Below, one piece after another: positions 1 to 5,975 of a DNA stretch of 14,273 nucleotides. Under the pieces are notes generated by a model. That model was not told the DNA's origin, ran no database searches, and worked only from the letters and a program-made list of their open reading frames with translations. Source of the DNA: Lentimicrobium sp. (GTDB lineage Bacteria; Bacteroidota; Bacteroidia; Flavobacteriales; Flavobacteriaceae). The DNA lies in assembly GCA_022758945.1 (NCBI GenBank), contig JAEMQE010000168.1, positions 1 through 14,273 of the forward strand, written 5' to 3'. The number at the start of each line of letters is the position of its first letter. Position 1 is the stretch's first letter. The translations under genes were made by a program, and so were the position numbers.

Positions 1-102
1 AAACTCCAAATTCAAGTCTTCTTTTCCTAACAAATGCCTAACGATGGTGGTTTTCGCTGAACCTGATGGTGCCGAAAACACTATTAATTTTCCTTTTTTC
101 AT
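1..102 (-). CDS. gmk: Guanylate kinase, N-terminal fragment (cut by window edge)
   Basis: Only the first 34 codons are inside the window; the gene reads leftward from an ATG at 102 and continues past position 1. Guanylate kinase phosphorylates GMP to GDP with ATP in the cytoplasm and is normally essential. The visible residues start MKKGKLIVFSAPSG, the typical opening beta strand and nucleotide-binding loop of the family. The loop reads APSGSAKTT, whereas the family almost always has glycine before the lysine (APSGxGKS/T), so residue 16 is alanine instead of glycine. The gene follows yicC on the same strand with a gap of 66 bases, the usual yicC-gmk order, so the two are probably co-transcribed. 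Identification rests on a short fragment plus synteny, which agree well. Confidence 0.88.
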   Translation of the reverse strand, partial: MKKGKLIVFSAPSGSAKTTIVRHLLGKEDLNLEF

Positions 103-117
103 TGATTAATTTTTTTG

Positions 118-145
118 GTAGAGACGCGATTAATCGCGTCTTTAC
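118..145. repeat. Palindromic intergenic repeat between yicC and gmk
   Basis: A perfect 20-bp palindrome, agacgcgattaatcgcgtct, spans 122-141. The pairing extends to 28 bp (118-145) with one mismatch, which would be a G-U pair in RNA of the plus strand. It lies in the 66-base gap between two genes that are probably co-transcribed, so it would sit inside the mRNA as a hairpin. It has no T tract and does not look like an intrinsic terminator. The form resembles dispersed REP-like palindromes. Confidence 0.75.
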
Positions 146-168
146 GTCATCAATTGATTAATTGTGTA

Positions 169-1029
169 TTACAACACATTCAAAACCTGTTCCTTAATCT
201 TCTCCAATTCATCTTTCATCATCACGACTAATTTTTGCATTTGGGCGTGATTCGATTTTGAACCCATTGTGTTGATTTCGCGTCCCATTTCTTGGGTAAT
301 AAAACCTAGTTTTCTACCGTTAGCTTCCGTTCCGTTGATGGTTTCCAGGAAATAATCCAAGTGATTCGTCAAACGTACTTTTTCTTCGGTGATGTCTAGT
401 TTTTCGAGGTAATAAATCAATTCTTGCTCAAAACGGTTTTCATCCACATTGACTTTTAACTCTGAAATTGCGGTTTGCAAACGGTCTTTTATCGCTTGAA
501 CACGTTCCGGATCGAGTGCTAATGCTTCATTCATATATTGACGAATGTTGCCAATTCTTAGTTGGAATTCTTTTTCCAATGAAGCGCCTTCATCTTTTCG
601 GAAATCACCAATATAATCTAAGGCTTCCAAAATCACTTTTTGAATTTCAGACCAATCATTTTCGTCGATTTCTTCCCGTTCGGTTTTCATCGTATCGGGC
701 ATTCTCACAGCCATTTTCATCAATTCGGTTTCATCGGCATCAGCATAAACTTCGCGCAATTGATTGATGTAGGCTTTCACGATGGGCACGTTCACTTTCG
801 TCGAAGTTTGTTCGGCGGTGCTTTCGATAAAAATGGAGAAATCTACTTTTCCTCTTTCGAGTTTTAAAGCGATTTGGTTGCGCAAACCCAATTCCATTTC
901 GCGATAAGTCGAAGGCATTCGCACGCTTAAATCCAAACCTTTACTGTTTAGGGATTTTACTTCTACGGTTATTTTTTTGGTTGGCAATTGCAAAGTAGCT
1001 TTGCCAAATCCGGTCATTGATTGTATCAT
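169..1029 (-). CDS. yicC: YicC/YloC family endoribonuclease
   Basis: This 286-residue protein has the usual length of the YicC/YloC family. It opens with MIQSMTGFGKA, close to the family's MIxSMTGFG start, which fixes the initiation codon at 1029. The C-terminal DUF1732 part contains REINTMGSKSNHAQMQKLV, then a helix ending KIKEQVLNVL, both characteristic. The middle (about residues 100-220) is charged and helical. Enterobacterial YicC and Bacillus YloC have been described as endoribonucleases acting on small RNA or mRNA; the substrate here is unknown. The family commonly sits upstream of gmk, as it does here. A TATCTTTG box lies 20 bases upstream of the start. No truncation or frameshift is visible. 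Confidence 0.93.
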   Translation of the reverse strand: MIQSMTGFGKATLQLPTKKITVEVKSLNSKGLDLSVRMPSTYREMELGLRNQIALKLERGKVDFSIFIESTAEQTSTKVNVPIVKAYINQLREVYADADETELMKMAVRMPDTMKTEREEIDENDWSEIQKVILEALDYIGDFRKDEGASLEKEFQLRIGNIRQYMNEALALDPERVQAIKDRLQTAISELKVNVDENRFEQELIYYLEKLDITEEKVRLTNHLDYFLETINGTEANGRKLGFITQEMGREINTMGSKSNHAQMQKLVVMMKDELEKIKEQVLNVL

Positions 1030-1048
1030 ATTATTTTCTAAAAGAGTT

Positions 1049-1056
1049 CAAAGATA
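1049..1056 (-). promoter_or_regulatory. Candidate promoter (-7 box) for yicC-gmk
   Basis: The minus strand reads TATCTTTG, an exact match to the Bacteroidota -7 consensus TAnnTTTG, 20 bases before the yicC ATG. At the expected -33 distance (about 1076-1079) the minus strand reads ACTG rather than TTTG. That position falls inside the CAGT-rich repeat, so the upstream half of the promoter may be repeat-derived. Confidence 0.45.
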
Positions 1057-1059
1057 AGG

Positions 1060-1153
1060 AAAAGTATTCAGTGTTCAGTCCCGAGGCTTCGGGATGAGTA
1101 TTCAGTTTAAAACTGCACAACCGACCACTGTTTACTGATTACTGACCACTAAT
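1060..1153. repeat. CAGT-rich microrepeat with a small hairpin
   Basis: Read on the minus strand, this stretch is a run of irregularly spaced CAGT or ACTGA units (GTCAGT, AATCAGT, AAACAGT, GTGCAGT, and ACTGAACACTGAATA on the far side). Between them, tcccga and tcggga form a 6-bp hairpin with loop ggct at about 1079-1094. The unit runs into the 3' end of the ArsC-like gene and supplies its last codons and stop. It looks like a degenerate low-complexity intergenic element. Confidence 0.6.
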
Positions 1154-1494
1154 TTTTTCATCACCTGAAGCATATTTTGCTGGCTGTTGCCAATGTAAAT
1201 TTTGCCATCAATAATAAAAACAGGACGACTCAGGAAAGTGTAATGTTCGAGAATATAGTTTTTGAAATCGGCTTCGGTCAGGGATTTGTTTTTTAAATCC
1301 ATCGATTTGTAAAGCTGTGCTTTTTTGCTGAAAAGCGCTTCGTAACTTCCTGAAAGTTGGTGCATTTCTTCCAGTTCTTCTACAGTTATTGGATCTTGTT
1401 TGATGTCGTGAAAAACCAAATTATGACCTTTTGGTAACGATTTTATAATTTTCCGACACGTATCGCAGGAAGCGAGATAATATATTTTGTTCAT
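1132..1494 (-). CDS. ArsC/Spx-family thioredoxin-fold protein
   Basis: A cytoplasmic protein of 120 residues from the ATG at 1494. An in-frame ATG 12 codons upstream would add MDFLCIKKLPFI, which no ArsC-family member should need, so the shorter form is preferred. MNKIYYLASCDTCRKI gives beta strand 1 and a CxxC (C10, C13) at the redox or arsenate-binding loop. Later SRPVFIIDGKIYIG (about residues 89-102) is the ArsC-type Arg-Pro segment. The family includes glutaredoxin-dependent arsenate reductases and Spx/MgsR-like RNA polymerase-binding regulators; the CxxC resembles Spx, but the sequence alone does not decide the function. The last codons (VVSNQ-stop) are encoded by the adjoining CAGT-rich repeat. 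It is divergent from the dinB-like gene. No ars genes are nearby, so an arsenic role is not supported by context. Confidence 0.85.
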   Translation of the reverse strand: MNKIYYLASCDTCRKIIKSLPKGHNLVFHDIKQDPITVEELEEMHQLSGSYEALFSKKAQLYKSMDLKNKSLTEADFKNYILEHYTFLSRPVFIIDGKIYIGNSQQNMLQVMKKLVVSNQ

Positions 1495-1571
1495 AATAAA
1501 CGGTAATTTCTTTATACAAAGAAAATCCATTTGATGTGGAAAATGATTATTTTTATCAAAAATTTATAAAA

Positions 1572-2027
1572 ATGCAAAAGACATTCGATATTACTAGTGC
1601 AAGCAGAAAAATAGTTTCCCAGTTTCTGGAAAATCATTCTTTAGAACAGCTCAATAAAATTCCCGATGGTTTTAAGAACAATCTTATTTGGAATATCGGT
1701 CATATTGTGGTCGTTCAACAAGTGCTGGTTTACAAATTATCAGGTTTGCCAATGATGATTTCCGACGAATTGGTGCAGAAATATATGAAAGGAACCAAAC
1801 CGGAACATAACGTCACCCAAGCCGAAGTGGACGAAATCAAGTCTTTATTGTTGAAAATTATCGATCAAACAAAGGAAGATTTTAGCAAGAAAATTTTCAA
1901 AAACTATCAGGAATACCCCACTTCAACAGGGTTTACCATTAAAAGTGCCGAAGAGGCAATGGTATTCAACAACTTTCACGAAGGACTTCACATTGGGATT
2001 ATGATGGGTCTCAGAAAGTTTATTTAG
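1572..2027 (+). CDS. DinB-like metal-binding protein
   Basis: A four-helix protein of 151 residues if translation starts at the ATG at 1572; a longer frame from 1536 adds 12 residues (MENDYFYQKFIK) that do not look like family sequence. Three histidines sit where the DinB/YfiT superfamily binds a divalent metal: H44 in WNIGHI, and H136 and H140 in NFHEGLH. The family includes thiol-S-transferases that use bacillithiol or related cofactors, and many members without known activity. No substrate can be inferred here. The gene is divergent from the ArsC-like gene; a shared thiol or redox theme is possible but unproven. The stop codon TAG is the first three bases of a conserved repeat (TAG|GAGC). 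Confidence 0.85.
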   Translation: MQKTFDITSASRKIVSQFLENHSLEQLNKIPDGFKNNLIWNIGHIVVVQQVLVYKLSGLPMMISDELVQKYMKGTKPEHNVTQAEVDEIKSLLLKIIDQTKEDFSKKIFKNYQEYPTSTGFTIKSAEEAMVFNNFHEGLHIGIMMGLRKFI

Positions 2028-2101
2028 GAGCTATTTCCCGCTTTCGCCTTTATCTTTGTTCGTTCCTCACAAAGGATATCGGCTCTATCGGGGCTAGGAA
2101 A
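2024..2101 (+). repeat. Stop-codon-overlapping repeat, copy A
   Basis: It begins ttaggagct, where tag is the stop of the DinB-like gene, and ends gggctaggaaa. Copy B (13727-13814) shares both ends, the segments TTTCC(C/T)GCT and CTATC(G/A)GGGCTAGG, and a central hairpin. Here the hairpin is TATCTTTGT pairing with ACAAAGGATA, with one extra G in the 3' arm and a 9-base loop. It could act as a 3'-UTR structure or terminator, or be a non-autonomous mobile repeat. Confidence 0.75.
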
Positions 2102-2136
2102 TCTGTTAAAAATCATAATTTCGTCGTAAACTAAAT

Positions 2137-2144
2137 TACCTTTA
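2137..2144 (+). promoter_or_regulatory. Weak candidate -7 box for the cystathionine gamma-synthase gene
   Basis: TACCTTTA matches TAnnTTTG in all but the last base and lies 17 bases before the ATG at 2162. No clear TTG appears at the -33 position, so support is weak. Confidence 0.3.
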
Positions 2145-2161
2145 CAAAAAAAATATTTCAA

Positions 2162-3307
2162 ATGAAATTCAATACTAAAACCATACACGGTGGACAACAT
2201 CACGATCCAAGCACTGGCGCAGTAATGCCACCGGTTTATCAAACTTCCACCTTTGCACAAACAAGTCCTGGAAAACCAATAAATCCTGATTACGAATACA
2301 GCAGAGCTTCGAATCCTACACGAACTGCATTAGAAAACGCTTTGGCAAGTATCGAAAACGGAACGCGTGCCTTGGCTTTTTCGTCTGGATTAGCAGCCAC
2401 TGATTGTATTTTGCGGTCTTTTAAATCAGGAGATGAAATCATCGCAATGGATGATTTATATGGTGGAACCTATAGAATGTTCACGCGAATTTATAAAGAT
2501 TCGGGAATAAAATTCCATTTTGTAGATATGAATGATTTGGAAAAATTCCTTTCTTTAATCAATGAAAACACCAAAATGGTTTGGGTGGAAACACCAACAA
2601 ATCCGTTGATGAAACTGGCCGATATCCAAGAAATTGCTAAAATCACCAAACAAAAAAATATTCTTTTTGCTGTTGACAATACTTTTGCAACACCTTATTT
2701 ACAAAAACCTTTGGATTTAGGAGCAGATATTGTGATGCATTCGGCAACGAAATATCTTGGCGGACATTCTGATGTAATTGCTGGAGCTTTGATTGTAAAA
2801 GAGGAAGCTTTGGGTGAACAATTGCATTTTCAACAATTTGCCACAGGCGCAACATTGGGGCCAATGGATAGTTTTTTGGTTTTAAGAGGAATAAAAACAT
2901 TGCATCTTAGAGTACAAAGACATTGCGAAAACGGAGAAAAAGTAGTTGCCTTTTTAAACCAACATCCAAAAATAAAAACAGTTTATTATCCGGGATTGCC
3001 AAGTCATCCGTACCACGAAATTGCCAAAAAACAGATGAGCGGTTTTGGAGGAATGGTTTCCTTTACATTCGTCTCAGGAAAAAAAGAAGATTCAATCCGC
3101 TTTTTGGAGAAACTAAAAGTATTCACTTTGGCTGAATCTCTTGGCGGAGTGGAATCATTGGCAAACCATCCTGCTTTGATGACCCACGCTTCGATTCCTG
3201 AAGACAAAAGAAAAGAAGTTGGCATTACAGATGATTTAGTTCGGTTGAGCGTTGGTATTGAAGATGCCGAAGATTTAATCGAGGATTTAAAACAAGCATT
3301 GGATTAA
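2162..3307 (+). CDS. metB: Cystathionine gamma-synthase / gamma-lyase family PLP enzyme
   Basis: A full-length 381-residue member of the Cys/Met-metabolism PLP enzymes, the same size class as E. coli MetB. The Schiff-base lysine is K197 in HSATKYLGGH. The pyridoxal-stacking and phosphate segments are visible: YSR (Y46, R48) from the neighbouring-subunit loop, SSGLAA (74-79), and D172 in VDNTFATP. Near the C-terminus, AESLGGVESL and THASIP are the substrate-carboxylate region. These enzymes join cysteine to an O-activated homoserine (synthase) or cleave cystathionine (lyase), in the cytosol and as tetramers. Synthase and lyase are hard to separate by eye; the compact start MKFNTKTIHGG and usual Flavobacterium annotation favour synthase. 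The gene stands alone between repeat copy A and a strong terminator. Confidence 0.9.
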   Translation: MKFNTKTIHGGQHHDPSTGAVMPPVYQTSTFAQTSPGKPINPDYEYSRASNPTRTALENALASIENGTRALAFSSGLAATDCILRSFKSGDEIIAMDDLYGGTYRMFTRIYKDSGIKFHFVDMNDLEKFLSLINENTKMVWVETPTNPLMKLADIQEIAKITKQKNILFAVDNTFATPYLQKPLDLGADIVMHSATKYLGGHSDVIAGALIVKEEALGEQLHFQQFATGATLGPMDSFLVLRGIKTLHLRVQRHCENGEKVVAFLNQHPKIKTVYYPGLPSHPYHEIAKKQMSGFGGMVSFTFVSGKKEDSIRFLEKLKVFTLAESLGGVESLANHPALMTHASIPEDKRKEVGITDDLVRLSVGIEDAEDLIEDLKQALD

Positions 3308-3345
3308 AAAAAAAGCCCGATTTTACTCAAATCGGGCTTTTTTTT
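3308..3345. terminator. Bidirectional intrinsic terminator
   Basis: A 16-bp perfect stem pairs 3308-3323 with 3329-3344 around a 5-base loop (tactc). The core is GCCCGATTT/AAATCGGGC, with A and T tracts on the outside. It starts directly after the stop codon of the plus-strand PLP enzyme and lies just downstream of the convergent minus-strand gene ending at 3362, so it can end both transcripts. Confidence 0.92.
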
Positions 3346-3361
3346 ATAGTTGTATTTTCTA

Positions 3362-4168
3362 CTATTGCAAGTAATAAATGTAGCCAACATTGAACCAAAC
3401 CAACCAGTCGTTAGCTTTGTTTTCTTTATAAAGTGATGGATTTGGTTTTAAACCGTCAACCCAATCAGAAAAATAATATTGCAATCTTAAATCCACCATT
3501 AAATCCGATAATGGAGCTAATTTATAACGAGTTCCAACACTTGAAACTATTGACCATACAGAACCTCCTTCAGTCGAATATCCGTAAGGACGATCGTCTG
3601 TGGGAACTAGATATTTAGGAAAAGTTGTTAGTGGTGTTCCTAAAGGACCCATTGTTGACCAAGCTTTTGCATTGTAAAAACTAAATTGTCCTCCAAGACT
3701 AATAAAGGGTCCCCAGCTCTCAATTGTTTCGGTAAAGTCACGAATACTCCATGGGAAAAATTCCAGTTGCATTCCTATATTAGTAACAGCAGTACTTCCT
3801 TGCATTGCTCTTAATTGATCTGCGCCAAGGCTAGTGTGACTTGGAGCTACCCATTCTCCAAAATGTTCCAAATTAGTTTTATTATAAGACAATTCACTTC
3901 TTAGTTTGAAGTGGTCATTAAAATAAGTTTCAGGGGTGTAGCAATTACATTCTGCTTTGTAAGAAAAATTTAAATAATGTATAATACCAATTCCATATCC
4001 TGTATTACCTGCATTTGTGGTCAGGTCATGTCGCTCTCCATAATCAGATTGGAAGGCTACAGGACCAGCAATGGCACCAATTTCGTGGGAAAATCCAAAT
4101 TGAGCAAGAGCTACATTCGAAATCCCAAAAAAGAGGAGGCAGAAAAATGTAATAGATTTTGGGATCAT
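3362..4168 (-). CDS. Secreted, probably outer-membrane, Flavobacteria-type protein of unknown function
   Basis: A 268-residue protein with a clear signal peptide: MIPK, a hydrophobic stretch, and probable cleavage after ALA near residue 22, leaving QFGFSHEIG. The mature part is rich in Gly, Tyr, Phe and Trp in alternating short segments (YGIGIIHYLNFSY, LMVDLRLQYYF, WLVWFNVGYIYYL), as expected of a small outer-membrane beta barrel whose final strand ends near the C-terminus. A Cys pair (ECNCYTPETYFNDHFKLRSE) falls about a quarter of the way in. I recall this layout from a conserved Flavobacteriia family annotated THC0290_0291, but cannot verify it here. No enzymatic motif is visible, and no function is claimed. 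It is monocistronic: convergent with the PLP enzyme gene and divergent from gdhA. Confidence 0.8.
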   Translation of the reverse strand: MIPKSITFFCLLFFGISNVALAQFGFSHEIGAIAGPVAFQSDYGERHDLTTNAGNTGYGIGIIHYLNFSYKAECNCYTPETYFNDHFKLRSELSYNKTNLEHFGEWVAPSHTSLGADQLRAMQGSTAVTNIGMQLEFFPWSIRDFTETIESWGPFISLGGQFSFYNAKAWSTMGPLGTPLTTFPKYLVPTDDRPYGYSTEGGSVWSIVSSVGTRYKLAPLSDLMVDLRLQYYFSDWVDGLKPNPSLYKENKANDWLVWFNVGYIYYLQ

Positions 4169-4188
4169 TATAATAGATTACTTTTTTT

Positions 4189-4281
4189 ACAAATATATAA
4201 AAACATCAATCATTCCGAATATTATCTAAACAAATATATAATAACGTCAAACATTCTGAATATTATCTAAACAAAATATAA
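4189..4281. repeat. 41-bp tandem direct repeat in the OMP-gdhA divergent region
   Basis: Two complete 41-bp units (4189-4229 and 4230-4270) agree at 37 of 41 positions, and a partial third begins at 4271. The longest identical run includes gaatattatctaa followed by aca. Each unit holds caaatata, which on the minus strand reads TATATTTG, a promoter -7 box. This occupies the middle of a 328-bp gene-free stretch (4169-4496), whose remainder is AT-rich and carries the gdhA promoter and leader hairpin. Confidence 0.85.
4190..4197 (-). promoter_or_regulatory. Candidate -7 box for the outer-membrane protein gene
   Basis: The minus strand reads TATATTTG, an exact TAnnTTTG match, 21 bases before the ATG at 4168. 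It lies inside the first 41-bp repeat unit; the second unit carries an identical box at 4231-4238. I see no TTTG at standard -33 spacing for either. Confidence 0.45.
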
Positions 4282-4401
4282 GATTTTTTGTATTTTCCAG
4301 CCAATAGTTTTGATTTTGAATAAAATCATTTCTACATTTATAAAAAGCATAAAAAAATGTGAAGAAATTTCGATTTTCGATATAAATATTCTTATATAAT
4401 G

Positions 4402-4409
4402 TATATTTG
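4402..4409 (+). promoter_or_regulatory. Candidate gdhA promoter (-7 box)
   Basis: TATATTTG is an exact match to the Bacteroidota -7 consensus, 87 bases before the gdhA ATG. The -33 region holds only TTTTCG near 4374-4379. Another -7-like match, TAGTTTTG at 4305-4312, also lacks a well-placed -33. Transcription from the 4402 box would start around 4415, just before the leader hairpin. Confidence 0.5.
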
Positions 4410-4422
4410 CACACAATTACGA

Positions 4423-4464
4423 AATCGTTTTCTTAAAATTATTTTTTTGGTTAAGGAAACGATT
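4423..4464 (+). promoter_or_regulatory. Leader hairpin in the gdhA 5' UTR
   Basis: AATCGTTTTCTTAA (4423-4436) pairs with TTAAGGAAACGATT (4451-4464): 14 pairs including one G-U, with a 14-base T-rich loop. It would begin a few bases into the transcript predicted from the 4402 promoter and ends 32 bases before the ATG. No T tract follows, so it is not a simple terminator. As DNA it is also an inverted repeat that a regulator could bind. Confidence 0.65.
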
Positions 4465-4496
4465 AATATTAACCTTGATTGAATAATATATTTCAA

Positions 4497-5840
4497 ATGG
4501 AAGAAAAAATCAATAATTTTATGGCTCAAGTTGAGTCAAAAAACCCGAATGAGCCTGAATTTATTCAAGCAGTTAGAGAATTTGCCGAAACAGTTATTCC
4601 TTTTATAGCTGCAGAAAGAAAATATGATGGCAAGCACTTGCTTCTTAGAATTACGGAACCTGAAAGAACGATAACTTTTCGTGTAACTTGGGTTGATGAT
4701 AAAGGAGAAATCAGAGTCAACAGAGGGTTTAGAATTCAGATGAATTCAGCAATTGGACCTTATAAAGGAGGAATTAGATTTCATAATTCGGTTAACTTAT
4801 CAGTGCTTAAATTCCTTGCTTTTGAACAGGTATTCAAAAATAGTTTAACAACACTTCCTATGGGAGGCGGAAAAGGAGGGTCTGATTTTGATCCTCAAGG
4901 CAAATCAGATGCAGAAGTAATGCGTTTTTGTCAATCCTTTATGACAGAATTATGCCGACACATTGGACCAGAAATAGATGTTCCTGCTGGTGACATTGGT
5001 GTTGGTTCAAGAGAAATAGGATACTTATTTGGTCAATACAAAAGAATTAGAAATGAATTCACAGGAGTTTTAACAGGAAAAGGAATTGCTTACGGTGGTT
5101 CATTAATAAGACCTGAAGCTACTGGATATGGAGTGGTCTATTTCACAGAACAAATGCTTAGAACCATTGGACAGGAAATCAAAGGAAAAACTGTTGCTAT
5201 TTCTGGATTTGGAAATGTTGCTTGGGGTGTGGCGTTAAAAATAAATGAATTAGGTGGAAAGCTTCTGACGATTTCAGGACCTGACGGATATATTTATGAT
5301 GCTGATGGAATTTCTGGTGAAAAAATTGACTATATGCTTGAAATGAGAGCTAGTGGAGACAATAGAGCCGAAATGTATGTGGAGAAATATCCAAGTGCTG
5401 TTTTTCACAAAGGGAAAAGTGTATGGGAAGTAAAAGCTGATATCGCCATTCCCTGTGCTACACAAAATGAATTACATGTAGCGGACGCTAAAAAATTAAT
5501 TGAAAATGGTACTATTTGTATTACGGAGGCGGCTAATATGCCTTGTACTTTAGACGCTATTAAATATATATTGAGCAAAAAAGTTCTTTATGCACCAGGA
5601 AAAGCGGCTAATGCAGGAGGTGTTGCAGCTTCTGGATTAGAGATGACACAAAATTCTATTCGTTTAAACTGGTCAAGTGAAGAGGTGGATCATCGATTAA
5701 AAGATATAATGGTGGGTATTCATAATCAATGTAAAAAATATGGAACTGACGAAACTGGATATGTTGATTACGTAAAAGGAGCAAATATCGCAGGATTTGT
5801 AAAAGTAGCAGACGCAATGCTAGCTCAAGGAGTGGTTTAA
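4497..5840 (+). CDS. gdhA: NADP-type glutamate dehydrogenase
   Basis: It catalyses reversible reductive amination of 2-oxoglutarate to glutamate with ammonium in the cytosol, linking carbon and nitrogen metabolism. From the ATG at 4497 the protein has 447 residues, the same as E. coli GdhA; an in-frame TTG at 4479 would add six residues and is not needed. The substrate domain shows GPYKGGIRFH (K90), K114 in QVFKNSL, the catalytic lysine K126 in PMGGGKGGSDFDP, and D166 in PAGDIGVGSREIG. The cofactor domain has the ISGFGNVAWG dinucleotide loop (about residues 235-245) and a later NAGGVAASGLEM segment. Length and motifs point to the hexameric small GDH class; NADP preference is inferred from this resemblance. 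A promoter box, leader hairpin and strong downstream terminator make it a one-gene unit. Confidence 0.95.
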   Translation: MEEKINNFMAQVESKNPNEPEFIQAVREFAETVIPFIAAERKYDGKHLLLRITEPERTITFRVTWVDDKGEIRVNRGFRIQMNSAIGPYKGGIRFHNSVNLSVLKFLAFEQVFKNSLTTLPMGGGKGGSDFDPQGKSDAEVMRFCQSFMTELCRHIGPEIDVPAGDIGVGSREIGYLFGQYKRIRNEFTGVLTGKGIAYGGSLIRPEATGYGVVYFTEQMLRTIGQEIKGKTVAISGFGNVAWGVALKINELGGKLLTISGPDGYIYDADGISGEKIDYMLEMRASGDNRAEMYVEKYPSAVFHKGKSVWEVKADIAIPCATQNELHVADAKKLIENGTICITEAANMPCTLDAIKYILSKKVLYAPGKAANAGGVAASGLEMTQNSIRLNWSSEEVDHRLKDIMVGIHNQCKKYGTDETGYVDYVKGANIAGFVKVADAMLAQGVV

Positions 5841-5858
5841 ATCCTTTTTAATAAATAC

Positions 5859-5913
5859 AAAAATGCCTTTTTTCTACCTGAGTTATCAGGATTAGATTGA
5901 AGGCATTTTTTTT
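5859..5913 (+). terminator. Intrinsic terminator after gdhA with nested stems
   Basis: AAAAATGCCTT (5859-5869) pairs with AAGGCATTTTT (5900-5910) and runs into a T tract to 5913. Inside the 30-base loop a second stem, CCTGA/TCAGG (5877-5881 and 5886-5890), has a four-base loop. It starts 18 bases after the gdhA stop. Confidence 0.8.
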
Positions 5914-5945
5914 GTGTAACAAAATTCCATTACTTTCGTTTGTAT

Positions 5946-5953
5946 TATATTTG
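5946..5953 (+). promoter_or_regulatory. Candidate promoter (-7 box) for the porZ-like gene
   Basis: TATATTTG, an exact -7 consensus match, lies 22 bases before the ATG at 5976. No TTG occurs at the best -33 distance. A near match, TACTTTCG at 5931-5938 with TTTG at 5911-5914, is an alternative. Confidence 0.45.
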
Positions 5954-5975
5954 TGAACCAATATTTATACAAATA

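Noticed and set aside
1132..1494. Arsenic resistance operon
   Set aside because: The ArsC-like gene has no arsR, arsB or acr3 neighbour here; the family also contains Spx-like regulators.
1536..1571. Longer N-terminus for the DinB-like protein
   Set aside because: The added 12 residues resemble translated AT-rich leader and the first helix starts naturally at the ATG at 1572.
4189..4281. CRISPR array
   Set aside because: Units are directly adjacent 41-bp tandem copies with no spacers, and no cas genes are present.
4423..4464. Known riboswitch class in the gdhA leader
   Set aside because: It is a single hairpin with none of the conserved core segments of a riboswitch I can recognise.
4479..4496. 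Upstream TTG start for gdhA adding six residues
   Set aside because: The ATG at 4497 gives 447 residues, the same as E. coli GdhA, and the extra residues MNNIFQ have no family support.
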